Shown: piece by piece, positions 51,390-63,211 of the stretch
How positions within the stretch are numbered: position 1 is the stretch's first letter
Layout of the letters: the number at the start of each line of letters is the position of its first letter
DNA from: Hirsutella rhossiliensis
Taxonomy: Eukaryota; Ascomycota; Sordariomycetes; Hypocreales; Ophiocordycipitaceae
DNA: 64,000 bases
Assembly (NCBI RefSeq): GCF_020360975.1
Contig: NW_025408670.1
Coordinates: 1,612,001 to 1,676,000, forward strand
Direction: 5' to 3'
Made by a program: the position numbers and the translations under genes
Notes under the pieces: generated by a model
The model's database searches: none
Told to the model about the DNA's origin: nothing
Seen by the model: the letters and a program-made list of their open reading frames with translations, nothing else

Positions 51390-53171
51390 TCAACGGAAGT
51401 ATCCACGGGCTGGTCTGCGGCTGTCGTAGACCACCTCTCGTTCCCTCACCCGCTCGTCGTCCCATTCCTCCCGCGACGATCTCCAGCGATCATGGAGGTC
51501 CGGATGGTGGCGTCGGAACGGTCTTTCCCACTCGTCCCGCCACTCCCTCTCCCGCTGAATCTCCCGGACGCGCTCTTTTCGTTGGCGGCGCATGTTTTCC
51601 GACAAGTCGGTCAAGCGGATAACGTCATCCTGCAATAACATGTTAGCCACGGGTTTCTTATTGTGATTGCGGGAAGGGGGCGGATTCTGCTCACATATTT
51701 GAGATAGTCCATGACGTAAAAAAACTCCTTTGTCTCCTCGTACTCGTAGCCCAGCTCCTCGATGGCTTCTCGTAAAACGAGATCCTTGGTAATCTCCGTC
51801 CACATCTCCTTTGGCGGCGGCGGCGGCGGCGGCACCGGAGTGCGCGTGATTCGACGATCAATGTCGACATCGATCTCCCTCTCGCGGTCGTAAACACCCA
51901 CGCTGGTGCGATCTCGGGAGGGGGCGGGCGATGGCTCTCTGGGCACGACGGCGCCGTCTCTCTCGGGGATGAACTGCGTTCTCCTCACTCCGCTGTACTT
52001 TGTCCAGGTGGTATCGGTGCTGCCGCCGCCTACGCCGTCCATGCGGACTCTTTCGGTGCCCGGCGGCACGTCGACAATGGTCCAGTCCTTTGTGGCGCCG
52101 CCCCAGGCCTCGCCCATGCGTCCGCGGGAATCCACCTTGGAGGAGAGGTAGTCGCCCTCCTCATCCATGGGAGAGCAGAGCGGGGCGGCCGACTGTGCCC
52201 GTCGACGCGAGCCCGAGTACTCGTCTACCCGAAGGCGGTCGCCGTCACGGCGGACAACGACGTCCTCCTCATGGTAATGCGATCGGCGTTCGCGGCTCTT
52301 GGAGCGCGGCCTGTTGCTAGACTGGTGAATGTCGACCTCGGTGCGGTTCTTGGACAGGGATATGTCAATGTCCGTCTCCCGCTCCCTCGGGCGCGAACGA
52401 GGCGCGGGAGGGGGACTGGGGGGCTTCGCCCGCACCACTCCTGGGCTTTGTCAGTGCTGCGCTCGTCATGGCAATCGGGCCCCCTTTGTCTTTTGTGGGG
52501 GCCGGAAACTCACCGTGATCGACGTCAGTCCAGTGGGTAATGACCTCTCGCTCGATGGTCGGGCCGCGAATGACCGAGGGAGGCGGCGGCGGCGAAGGCG
52601 AGGGAGACGGGGAAGGGACACGCTCCCTGTCCTTTTCGACGATGCGAGTGCGAATATGCTCATTATAGACGGGAGAGGGAGAGCGTCGGCGGCGCTGTAC
52701 GAAGCGAACGGGCAGAGGAGAAGGGGAGCGGCGGCGGACGACGGAGGGGCTCCGCACACGCTCCCTCTCCACGACCCTGGCGCGCGTGTGCTCGTGCTCG
52801 CTGCCGCGCATAGCTGGCGGAGAGGCACTCTTGGGGCGGCGGACAACCTCTCGGATCCGTACAGGAGGGCTGGGGCTTCTAGCGTGGCGGTCAAAGGTCT
52901 CGACGTCGCGCTGGCGCAGCACCATGGGTCCAGCCTCGGTGCGTCGGCCGTCGTCCCTTAAGAAGGCAGGCGTGCGCTCCGTCTCCCTGTCGCGGACGCG
53001 AATGTCGACGTCGTCTTGCTCGCGAGTGGCGACACGGGACCGGGGCGCCGGGGGTGTCCGCGTGACCTGGCGAGGGCGATAGTCGAGGTCATCAAAGTCA
53101 GGGGCTGAGCGACGAGGCGGATAGTAGTCGCGCTCCTCAAATTCGGTCATCCTGGAGCCACGGTGCGCCAT
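51390..53171 (-). CDS. DUF8035-like Arg/Glu/Ser-Pro-rich protein
   Basis: Three exons (53171-52514, 52440-51695, 51629-51390; introns of 73 and 65 nt) give 547 residues. Most of the protein is low-complexity: Arg-Asp/Glu alternation, SPSPSP and PPPPP runs, many RERE and RRRS dipeptides. A conserved-looking globular piece lies at about 435-500 (MWTEITKDLVLREAIEELG then EETKEFFYVMDYLKY), continued over intron 2 by DDVIRLTDLSENMRRQR. I associate this with the fungal domain of unknown function DUF8035, from memory and so uncertain. The charge pattern suggests a nuclear or RNA-associated protein, but function is unknown. Codon use is like its neighbours. Confidence 0.8.
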
Positions 53172-54162
53172 GCTGGGCGACCTTTGTGTGTTTCTGTCAA
53201 GTCAGGTTTGCGGCGGATGAATGGATGGCTGGGCGCTTTTATCGCTCGAGGAGGGGATGCTGACGCGGGGCCTCAAGCTGCACCGTGACCACCACCAGTC
53301 AAAGGGACGACCGGAAACAACGACGAGACAGAAACAGACGGCAGAAGGGGTAAAAAAAGAAGCCCACGAGGTTGGCAAGGACCAAGGCTAAGTCGGGCCG
53401 GGCGATCAGAGGAGCGGGAGCGGCACCGAACGGTCCAGTACGTGTACTGTAGAGGAGGAGGGAGGAACTGGAAAGACGGACGAATGGGCTGAAATAACCG
53501 ACTGGGACCGTTGGGCAAGTGCACTTTGCCTTGCAGCAGCCTGGACTGTAGTGGCCTTGGGTACGTCAAGCGTCGTCATTCCCTCCTGGTGGGCATTTGG
53601 GATTGGATGGGCATCAAAAAGCAAGTACGTATTCGTACCTTGAGGATATCTGCCCGTGTCGACGTCGACGATAACAAGACTGCGTATTCCATGTACCCGA
53701 CCGATACTTGCACTTGTGCGCTATACGAAGTACCTATCGTCCTCGCTAGATAGTAGGTACCTACCTAGACGACAAGTACCTAGGTAGGTAGGTACATACT
53801 TAAGTACAAACCAATTGCCTTGTCGGGCATCGGATGATCTAAATAGCGTCGGGACGTTCCGCGCTCGTGACCTACTCAGCCTGAACGACCCCGGCTTGTG
53901 ACAACCCAGCAGAGGCTGGACAACACGACAGACGCACCCCTCTCTAACATCTAACACGCCCCAGAACATACCCACAAGAGAAGCCCCCATCACCATGGAC
54001 CAGTTGACTGACGGAAAAATAGATGCATGAATACTGTCACGAAAAAATGATACCGAAACCCCCATGTGCAAAAGCCTGCGCCTCCTGCTGGTTGTTGCCC
54101 CGCTGTCCACCTCCACCATTCTGGTTCCCGCCGAAACCGCACGCATTTTGCACAATCCGTCG
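53172..54162. other. intergenic with TAGGTA-type tracts
   Basis: No gene seen. A dense cluster of TAGGTA/TACCTA motifs with one TACGAAGTA lies at 53721-53806, next to the 3' side of the small unrecognised gene. Confidence 0.6.
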
Positions 54163-54226
54163 TCACGATGCCCAGGTAGGCCAGGCGCCGTTGATGAAGA
54201 GGCCCGACCCGTTGTTGGGGTGCGTG

Positions 54227-54733
54227 TCAAAAGTGAGTCACGTTGATGTTGGTCGCTCCCACCGACAGGGCTTTGAAGTCTGTATACGTCTCATCAGGAA
54301 CCATGGCTCCGTCTTGCGCCGGGGCCGTCTTGGTGTTGTCCTGGGCCAGCACGGAAACCTGGTTCAGCTGGCTCGAGGTCAATCCTTCCACGTGGTCCTG
54401 GTGCTTGTGGCTCAGCACAATCTCGTTGCCGTTGGCGCCCCTTTCCTGCATCATGCCGATGCAGGTCGAAGCGAGCTCTGCCACGGGCTGCCTTTCGTAC
54501 ATGACGGCTTGGTTGCCGTCCTCGATAAAGTAGACGGTGACACCCAGGTCGAGGTTGGAGTCTCCTTGTTGCAGTCCATTGTCTTCTTCTGCTCCGCTTT
54601 CTGAGGCTGTGTTCCTCTCGTCTTGGCCGGCACGTTATTGCTGGGGCCAAAGAATACATCGACCGTCTGTGGCCCCTGCTTCCGCTTCACCACACTTGCT
54701 GCCATGTTGGTTATTCTGCTCTAGGACTGTCAT
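54227..54733 (-). CDS. small unrecognised protein with possible +1 frameshift end
   Basis: I do not recognise this protein. A minus-strand frame with strong G/C third-position bias runs from about 54606 to the TGA at 54229-54227. It contains VTVYFIEDGNQAVMYERQ, CIGMMQERGANGNEIVLS and FKALSVGATNINVTHF. A 51-nt intron (54657-54607; GTATTC donor, CACAG acceptor) removes an in-frame TAA and joins it to an exon with ATG at 54733, giving 151 residues. Alternatively a GTGAGT donor at 54752 could link an exon further upstream (peptide MHHASLDTRRSSSSLELSS), so the start is uncertain. At the end, the +1 frame continues with 21 codons (DTHPNNGSGLFINGAWPTWA) to TGA at 54163. No signal peptide or membrane segment is evident. 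Confidence 0.5.
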
Positions 54734-56114
54734 TGCATCAGGGGTACTCACGGTACAAACCGTGAGGACAGCTCAAGACTCGAGCTCGACCTGCGAGTGT
54801 CTAGACTGGCATGGTGCATGCACGCGGCCGCAGAGCTGACGAGGGCTAAGAGGGCTGATGATGTTTCCCGATTATCATGAATTGTGTCTGTTCCCTTCGA
54901 TTCCAGCCCAAGTTGGAAGACGGTCGGGTCTGATGTTGAATGACGACGTAGAAAGTACAAGGACCAGGGAACCGCGTAAAAAGACGTTACAGATGCACAC
55001 GCTGAAGAGCGGTATATTCAGGTACAATAACACTTTGTTCGCTTTCACATTAGACGAATGTCACAGAGGCTCTTTGCGGCCAGTGTGACAATCTTGAAAC
55101 AGCCTGTGACACCGCCCACCCATCTCTTTTACTATTCTTGATAACGGATTGTACGCGAGAATGGAGGACAAGTCAAGCCGAGACTAGACGCTAACCCGTT
55201 GCTTTCGCCTTTGCGGCTCAATGACTTCCTCAATGTGAACGGCCGACTTAGCTAGATACGACGCCTCGACTTCTCTACCTTCCTCCCGTTGATGTAACGC
55301 CCACCGAAGGATTCGCCCCCTTTTCACCTGGGGTACCAAGGCGCTGCGATTCACAGGGTCAGCCCGCGCACCAGAGCACGTTCGGCTTCGGCGCAGACGA
55401 GCTGAGAGATATGCTGGCTTTGCGGCCACGACAGCACGACGAGCCACCCGTCCTTTGTTTCCCCTTGATGTCAGGTCTCCAAAGGTAATGCCAGAAAACT
55501 AGACGGGCCATCTCTCCGCGTACATCGCACCAAATGCCTCCCGTCTACCGAAACACGAGACTTGGTCGTCGTCCATAGATGACCCGATGCTGAAAGACAA
55601 CGGAACATTCGCACCCACGCCAGTCTCTCAAAGTCCCAAAACGGCCCATCGTCGAGCCCAATCCTTGGTCTTGCATAGAAAGTGGAAACCCAAGAGAAGT
55701 GGAAGGGGAGGTCCAGGCGGTCTTGGTTTAGCCTCGGATAGAGCTGCTCATAGCGATGCCTGTCGAGAGCCAAATGAGGATGGGAGACTTGTAGATAGAC
55801 TCTCGCGGGCGGTATCCAAACACTGCTTCAATGTAGCCTGTTCTTCCGTGCGAAGGCACAGAACCGACAGACAAGGGACGGACGGCGGCTTGTCATGGCG
55901 GGCACACAGAGTTGATTTCGCGCCCCAGCTCATCATTCTCGTTTCCCATTCAGGCATCCAGTTCGTATACGTTTACTCCTTACTGACCGATGAGCGGCAC
56001 CCCTAGACACAGTTCTCTCGGGGGATCCGTAGTAACATGCGTCGCCTTGCTCTGTCTATTTCTTCGTTTCGTACAGACATCCAGTTCGTCCACCTGCGGC
56101 TGCCGCTCAATTAT
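54734..56114. other. intergenic between the small gene and PFK
   Basis: 1.4 kb. It holds a short perfect inverted repeat CTCACGGT (54747-54754) / ACCGTGAG (54759-54766), and possibly an upstream exon of the small gene near 54755-54819. Minus-strand frames at 55471-55773 and 55748-55957 lack an ATG start or codon bias, so I do not call them. Confidence 0.5.
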
Positions 56115-58595
56115 TCATGTAAGGCCGCGCTTCACATCCTTGGCGACCAGGCCCACGAGGCTCTTCTCTGGCTTTGGGTACGGCGGCCTGCCACCCAGAA
56201 TGTCCGCCACCTCGCGCATGTCGAGCCAGTGCGCCACCTTTGGGCGGCGGTTCGGCCAGTCCGTCCCCTCCTCCTCCAGCTCCTTCATCGGGGTGAAGAC
56301 GACTTCGGACCCCCGAATGCCGATGACGGTTGTGCTGTGGGGATCTTTCTTCACCCTGTTGTGTGCGTTGCGGCCAAAGTCTTCGAGGTGCTGGATGCAC
56401 TTGATGGCCAGTCGGACTGCGCGGCAGCGGTCCATCGGGGAGGGCACGCCACCCTGCTGCACGTGGCCGGGGATGCTCTCCCGACTCTCGAAGCGATCGT
56501 GTGCCTCGTCTCGGATGATGCTCGCAATCAGTTTGGCATCGTAGACTTTGCTGGCCTTTTCATTGACGAGAATCAGGCGGCCGGCACGGGACTGGCCCCT
56601 ATCGTTCTTGAAGACCTCTTTGAGGTTCATGACGTCTGCGTTGAGCATCTCGAGGCTAATGCCTTCCTCTGGAATATATATCGCCGTGGCGCCCACGTTG
56701 AGTCCGCTGAGGGTTGCTATGTATCCGGATCGACCTCCCTGCGTCTCGATGACGAAGACGCGCCGACGAGTGGCAGAGGCCGATTGCTTGATCTTGTCGC
56801 AGTACGAGACCAGTTCGTTGAGGCAAGTGTCGGAGCCCAAAGAGTACTCGGTGCCGGGGACGTTATTCGAGATGGTCGCCGGGAGCAGGCAGATGGGGAT
56901 GCAAAGCGACGGAAACTCGTCTCTGGCCTTGCGTAGCTGCGAGACGGAATGGAATGCCTCAAAACCGCCAACGATGAAGAAGGCATCGAATTCGTACAGC
57001 TCAATCAAGTTGGCAATCAGTTCCATGCCAGACTCGGACGGGAGCTCGCGGTTGGTGCCGATTTCCGAGCCGCCCTTGCTGGCCCATCCGTCGACCTCGA
57101 GCCAATCGAAAGGGCGCACAGACCCGACGGGCTTGTCGTCGTGATGGCGCGCGAAGCCAGCAAAGCCATTGTGAATCGCAACGGGCTGGTGTCCCCGGCT
57201 AAGGCAATAGGCCACCGCGGCGCGCACCGCGGCGTTCATACCACCGGCGGGGGCGCCGACATTGATGAAGCCTATCTTCATGCGCTAGGAGCCTGTTAGT
57301 CACGTCTCGGGGCACTCGGTGCACGTTCAAGGAACGAGGGCGAACTCACGCTTTTCTCCGGCAACTTGCAGTCTCCCGCAAAGACATTGGTAGTCGTGAG
57401 GAACGACCTGTACTGGTCCGCGAACTCGGTATCCCGGAGTGCCATGGCCTTTTCGAAGTCCTTAGCCTCGACCGCAGCAGCGAGCTCCTTGGACTCGAGT
57501 ACCGCCTTCATCAGCGGCTTTCGCACAATCTTGTTTTCGTTGATGGCGATGAAGCAAGTTTCGGTTTCGGGTGTGGCCTCGAGAACAGCATTGACGGCCT
57601 CAACGCCCTGAAGGGTGGCGAGCATGCGATCGTAGGCGACAGCCGTCCCACCACGCTGTACGTGGCCCAGAGTCGTGATGCGCGTATCCAGGCCGAGTCC
57701 GCCCTCGCTCTTTCCAGACAGCAGGTCCCTGATCTCTTCGGACGAGATCTTGTTTCCGTCCCTGTCACGAGCGCCCTCGGCAACAATGACAATCGTTTTC
57801 CGCTTGCCAATTTTACGGTGCTATCAAGAGTGGCGTCAGCGAAAACTATTTGTGCATGGAATCTGCGCCAGGGTCACTCACTCTGCGGACAACAACAGAC
57901 ATGGCCTGGCGCCAGTCGTGATCCTGGGGGCGTTCGGGAATGAAGACAAAGTCGGCGCCGGTGGCCACGCCAGCGAGAAGAGCCAGCCAGCCGCAGTGGC
58001 GGCCCATGACCTCAATGACGAATGCTCGTGAGTGAGAAGAGGCAGTGGCTTCGATGTAGTCAACCATTTCGCAGATTCGGGAGAGGGCCGAGTAGCAGCC
58101 GATGGTGGCATCGGTGCCAGAGAGATCGTTGTCGATGGAGCCGACGATGCCAACGATATTTAGGTGCTTGTAGAGGGCGGTTTGGTCCTCCGACACTTCA
58201 CCTTTGGTGACGAGCTCTTCGAGCAGGGAGGGCCATTCGGATCGAAACTTGTCGGCGCCAGTCAGGGAGCCATCTCCGCCGCAGATGATGAGGGCGTCGA
58301 TGCCGCTAAGAACCATGTTCTTGGCGGCCGTCAAGCGGCCAGCGCGCTCGTAAAAGGCCATACACCGGGCTGTTCCGATGAGCGTGCCTCCTTCGGACAG
58401 CCAGCCTCGAACGTCGTCCCATCCCATCTTCTTGATGTAGTCGCCACCGCAGACTAAACCCTCGTAGCCCTCATAGACAGCATAGGCGTCGCATCCCAGG
58501 TGGATGGCCATGCGGACCACGGCGCGCACCACACCGTTCATGCCTGGGGAGTCGCCGCCGGAGGTCATTACGGCAATCTTCTTCTTGGGAGCCAT
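56115..58595 (-). CDS. ATP-dependent 6-phosphofructokinase
   Basis: Three exons (58595-57882, 57820-57350, 57284-56115; introns of 61 and 65 nt) give 784 residues, the size of mould PFKs without the extra N-terminal domain of yeast. Two tandem PFK halves are visible. The N-terminal catalytic half has [36 protein letters not shown] (catalytic Asp) and MGRHCGW. The C-terminal half starts [16 protein letters not shown] and has diverged into the allosteric half ([24 protein letters not shown]). It phosphorylates fructose 6-phosphate, the main control step of glycolysis, in the cytosol. It is divergent from the SAICAR synthase gene, with 1 kb between the start codons. Confidence 0.96.
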
Positions 58596-59610
58596 GGTGA
58601 CGATGGAGTGCGATCGAGGGTATTCCGAAAAGATGCAAGTAAGATGTCGATGGTCGAGAGACGAGGAACTGCACCGAGCTAGGGATCAAGCTACAGGGTC
58701 AGGGTCATTGCGTCGATGCTCCGGGAAGACGAGGGAAGGATCTGAAGACGCCTAGAAGATGCGACGGATGAGCTGAATTAGGCGGGCGGAGGCAATGCTG
58801 GTTGGTTGGCTGTTTGGAGGATCGAGAGGCAGGAAAATAGGCGGGATGGAGGGGTGATGGAGTGAGGGGCTGAGGAGGGGGAAGCGACAATGGGCTGATC
58901 AAGGGTCCAGGTCTAACTTTGGAGTTCGACACGCTATGCCCGGTGCCTGTCTTGTGTGCCGCGCTACTAAGATGGGTTACCTTTTTCAGGGCGTCATTGG
59001 CGCGGTGCCACAGGTACCTGGGGCTAGTACAGTGCAAGCTTATCGGGCCCTGAACCAAGGCAATGACGGAGCTGAGCATCACCGTGCCACGGTTTGGTAT
59101 TTGCTGGCGTGATTCATGAATGTTCTGGGCCTAGTGCTTTGTTTCAATCTCACCGTCATCACGGTCATGGCGAGACGCGAGTCCACCGTGTTTCCATCGA
59201 TCCTGGCGTACCGTCGGAGAGTGAAAGATACACTGTATTCACGTACTGTACGTCGCCCACTAGCCTTGAAGTGCTTGCATCTCCAAGGTTCTCGACTAAT
59301 CAAATGCATCCATTTTGCTCTGTCAAGTCGAGTATATATTTATCCTCATACCCTTCCTCCGTGACGGAGGCTTGCAGCCTTGAAGCTCGCATCTTATTTA
59401 TACTTTGAACACAGTTCTTTATTCTTTAGCTCGCCTCGGTTCAGCCCTTTGAGTCAATGGCCGTGCGGCCCTTTCCACGAATTGGCATCCGTAACTTGAA
59501 GCAGCATCACCAACAACCCACGTAAGAAATTTTGACTTTGAAGCCAGCTGGACTCGTCCGCTACAAACAAGACGTTCGATTGGTAAAACGACGTCCACGC
59601 ACTCATCATC
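58596..59610. other. shared promoter region of PFK and ADE1
   Basis: 1.0 kb between two divergent start codons. The PFK-proximal part is CT-rich on the PFK strand (58705-58900), as expected for a highly expressed gene. No gene seen. Confidence 0.6.
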
Positions 59611-60525
59611 ATGGCTCTCACTACCATCAACCTCCCCTCCTTGGACAAGGTGGCCTCGGGCAAGGTACGCGACCTCTTCGCCCTCGACGACCCCAATGCG
59701 CTGCTCTTCGTTGCCTCGGACCGCCTGTCCGCCTTCGACGTGGTCATGAAGAACGGCATTCCCAACAAGGGTGCCATCCTGACCCTCGCCTCCGCCCACT
59801 GGTTCCGCGTGCTCTCAGAGCGCATCCCCGGCCTAAGGACGCACTTTGTCAGCCTCGACGTGCCCGCCAGCCTGTCTGCCAACGAGGCCAAGGCGATCAA
59901 GAACCGCAGCATGCAGGTTCGTAAGCTACGGGTGCTCAAGATCGAGGCCATTGTGCGCGGCTACCTGACCGGCAGCGCTTGGAAGGAGTACCAGGCCAAG
60001 GGGACGGTCCACGGACTGGCCATGCCGCCGGGGATGCAGCTATCACAAAAGTTTCCAGAGCCCATCTACACGCCAAGTACGAAGGCCGATCTCGGCGAGC
60101 ATGACGAGAACATACACCCAGATGATGCCTGGAAGGAGCTGGGCGACAAGGAGACGGCCCGCCAGGTTCAGGAGTTGTCTCTCAAAATCTACCAAACCGC
60201 GGCCGCCTACGCCGAGGAGCGAGGCATCATCATCGCCGACACAAAGTTTGAGTTCGCCAAGGACGACGAGGGCAACATCTATCTCGTAGATGAGGTGCTG
60301 ACACCGGACTCGTCGCGATTCTGGCCCAAAGACGCGTACGAGCTGGGCAAGGACCAGGATAGTTTTGACAAGCAGTTTGTGCGCAACTGGCTCATCAAGG
60401 AGGGCCTCAGGGGCAAGGAGGGCGTCGAGATTCCGCGAGACATTTGCAAGGCCACAGAACAACGATACAAGGATGTGTTTTTGAAGCTCACGGGAAAGAC
60501 ATTTGAGAACGTGGCCGGCAGTTGA
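59611..60525 (+). CDS. ADE1: phosphoribosylaminoimidazole-succinocarboxamide (SAICAR) synthase
   Basis: An uninterrupted frame of 304 residues, the normal length. Diagnostic runs include SGKVRDLFA near the N-terminus, FVASDRLSAFDVVM, KIEAIVRGYLTGSAWKEY and LVDEVLTPDSSRFWP. The enzyme joins aspartate to CAIR in de novo purine synthesis; loss of yeast ADE1 gives red, adenine-requiring colonies. The start ATG at 59611 has a good context and no in-frame upstream ATG follows the last stop. It is convergent with the aminotransferase gene, with only 271 bp between stop codons. Confidence 0.97.
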   Translation: MALTTINLPSLDKVASGKVRDLFALDDPNALLFVASDRLSAFDVVMKNGIPNKGAILTLASAHWFRVLSERIPGLRTHFVSLDVPASLSANEAKAIKNRSMQVRKLRVLKIEAIVRGYLTGSAWKEYQAKGTVHGLAMPPGMQLSQKFPEPIYTPSTKADLGEHDENIHPDDAWKELGDKETARQVQELSLKIYQTAAAYAEERGIIIADTKFEFAKDDEGNIYLVDEVLTPDSSRFWPKDAYELGKDQDSFDKQFVRNWLIKEGLRGKEGVEIPRDICKATEQRYKDVFLKLTGKTFENVAGS

Positions 60526-60796
60526 AGTGACCAAGACAGAAAAAGCACGCGGAAAACATGTAGACTTCAAATGGAAAAAGAAAGGCGCTCCTGGATATCT
60601 TGGCGGTTCAATATATCATTTAGGTAAGAGAAAAACGGTTCAAGAAAGTATTCGACACGGAAAGTTCCAGACCGCCGTCATCGACTATTCATTGGTTTCA
60701 TGCGCGCCCATGTGCGTGTCATTTCCCGTGTCGTAGGCGATACCGCCATGTCATCATCTTGCATGCAGTCTCCTCATCAGGCATCGAGAGCACGGT

Positions 60797-62324
60797 CTAG
60801 TTGGGCTGGGAGATGGCCCGGTTGATTCTACGTGGGAGTCAGCGGTTGGATTTTTTGATCGACGGTCGGAAGCCTTACCTCCTTATTCCCTCTGCCACGA
60901 CCTCAGGATCCTGCGTGAACACCATGCGGAACCACCCGGGCTCGAGCGAGTGCTCCTCTCCCGCGTGAAGAAAGATGCCGGCGTTGATCAGCTTCTTTCC
61001 AAGTGCAGACTCGGCTTTAGACAAGCTCCCGAGGTCTTTGCGCAGGAAGGGCGACAAGTCGATCCAGAGAAAGAAGCCGGCATTGCTGCCCAACAGATAG
61101 TTGACGCCAATCTCGTGTAGGCCCTGGGTCGCGTGCCTGTAGGCGGCGGCGAGCTTCCGGCGCGTCGAGTCGACAAAGTCGCGGCACCACTTGCGGTCCT
61201 CGAGCATGGCGGCGCCGATGGCCAGACTGGGCCCGGCCGGGTTGTGGAAGCGCATGACGCCGGTGACGGCGTCCTTGACCGCCTGGCTGCGGGTGATGAT
61301 GGCTCCGAGGCGCAGGCCCGCCGAGCCAAAGTCCTTGCTGAAGCCGTACGTCACGTGAAGGCGCTCCGTGTCAATGAGACCCTCCGCGTTGATGGCGAGG
61401 ATGGAGGTGAAGGGCGTCGCGTACGGCTCTCCCGAGTCGAACGTGGAGCAGGCGTAGATTTCGTCGCTGATGAGGTGGAGCTTGCGTTTCTGGCAGAACT
61501 TCATGATGGCGACCAACGTCTCCTTGGGGTAGCATATTCCTGCACCGGGCGTCCCGTCAGGACAATGTCTTGGAGGAGCGTTGCAGGCAGGGGATGGGAT
61601 GCACGCTCTTACTCACCGAGGGGATTGTGGGGATTGACAATCAGAACGGCCTTGATATTGACGCCCCTGGCCTCGGATTGAGCCGCGGCCGCCTCAAACT
61701 TGTCAACGACATTCTCGGCGAAGCAGTTGTCAGCAGCGGAGTCGGCGTAGACGACATTGACTTGGGCTCTGTTGCCAAAGTCGAGCTCAAAGCGGCCATA
61801 GACGGGGCGGCTGGCCAAGATTCCGTCGCCTGGATCGGCGAGACCCCATGCGAGGATGTCGTGCATGGACGTGGCCGCGCTGGTGACCTTGATGTGGTCG
61901 GCCGTGATGGGCTCGTGGGGCTGGAGATACTCGTTGAGATGGACGGCCAGGGCGGCGGGGAAGCGGCGGCCGCCAGCGGTTGAGAATCCATAGGAGAAAT
62001 GCTGCGGCTCGAATTTGACCTAACTAATCATTTGCAAGAGTCCAGTTGGAGGGAGAAGTCGGGCCCTTACGGCTGCGTTGACGAAGCTCTCGACGTCGCC
62101 GGCAATCAGTTTCTGTAGCGCAACGCAGTGAGCCTCCAGGAGCAAGTTGACGGTGGAAGCAAGAAGGCTCATACGTTTTCCGCGAGGGCAAATGAGATGA
62201 GGCCGTCCGGGTTGGTCTTGGCATCGTACGTCTGAGCCCGGGCGAATCTCCAAGGGAGATGCTGCTTGGCAACAACGGCAGCGCTTCGCTTGGAGAGGTA
62301 GGGGTTGTAGGAGGGTGATGCCAT
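60797..62324 (-). CDS. ACC-synthase-like class I/II aminotransferase
   Basis: Five exons (62324-62175, 62112-62071, 62019-61617, 61539-60879, 60827-60797) close in phase and give 428 residues. The fold-type I PLP enzyme motifs are present: VNPHNPLGICYP across intron 3, HLISDEIYACS, and the Schiff-base Lys in VTYGFSKDFGSAGLRLG. N-terminal HLPWRF and the FSYGFSTAGGRRFPAAL block resemble fungal proteins annotated as 1-aminocyclopropane-1-carboxylate synthase-like. These seldom make ACC, and other transaminase or lyase reactions are as likely. The last exon adds only RINRAISQPN. It is divergent from REC8 (887 bp between start codons). Confidence 0.9.
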
Positions 62325-63211
62325 GGTGGAGCAGCGAAGATTCTCTTTCTTGGACGGTACCGTGGACAGAGAAGTCAATGCTGGGGAGAGACCGTTGTTT
62401 TCTTGAGTCCATGTGGCCGGAGAGAGGACTTTATAAGTGGAAGCTGAGTAACTCGAGTTGTTGTTGGCCGATACAGGTATTGAGTGGAGTGTCACGATCC
62501 CCTATCCTGGCCTGTCTCGGACTTGATGAGTCATGCCAGTGCAGCAAGCCACATCGCTCTCGATTGGAGAGGCAAACTCGCGATAGGATAGTTTGCATCA
62601 AGGTTGGCCCCAACGTGCCTTCATTACTGAGGCCCGGCATAGCAATCAGTTTGAGTGCTATCCATCAAGGTCACCTTTGCCTGGCTTCTTCAGTTGGGCC
62701 ACGCTCTCAAGGCAGTGTCAAGAACCTGGACTTCTCTTGGGCTGGCCATGTACGCTCCTTCTCTCCCTTCCATATAGATAAAGTGGTTTACAAGTGAATA
62801 GCCATTGGATCCATTTTTCGACAAGTGACAGGCTTGCTGTTCTTTCTGGCGCTCAACCTCCCCGGGCCGACTATGGCCGACCCCGAACTGTCAGAGGCTT
62901 CAGCGGCCTGAACAACAGCTGGCGGGCAGTTGGCCGCAGGAACCGAAAGCCCATCGGTTCCTCAGGCAGCACTGGGCGACAGTGCAGCAGAGCCCTAAAT
63001 ATCCAGGGCCATTTACGCGCTTCCCCCTGACGCGTCTCGCTTTCGCCATCTCCCCCAAGCGCCAGCATTTTCAACCCCCAAGCCTGCGCCCGAAACGGCG
63101 GCATTCTCACACCGTCTTGAGGATCCATGGCACTGTCGAGTGACATGCTCTCGTTGACTGCTCAGCATCTTTTATGCCGTATTGATTAAGGGGCCTCGTG
63201 CCGCCGTCATC
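62325..63211. other. shared promoter region of the aminotransferase and REC8
   Basis: 887 bp between divergent start codons. One ACGCGT (MluI cell-cycle box core) lies at 63030-63035, 177 bp before the REC8 ATG. No gene seen. Confidence 0.6.

Noticed and set aside
54163..54733. The frameshift gene as ornithine decarboxylase antizyme
   Set aside because: The slippage context is antizyme-like, but the first frame is long, the second only 21 codons, and the protein shows none of the antizyme fold signatures I know.
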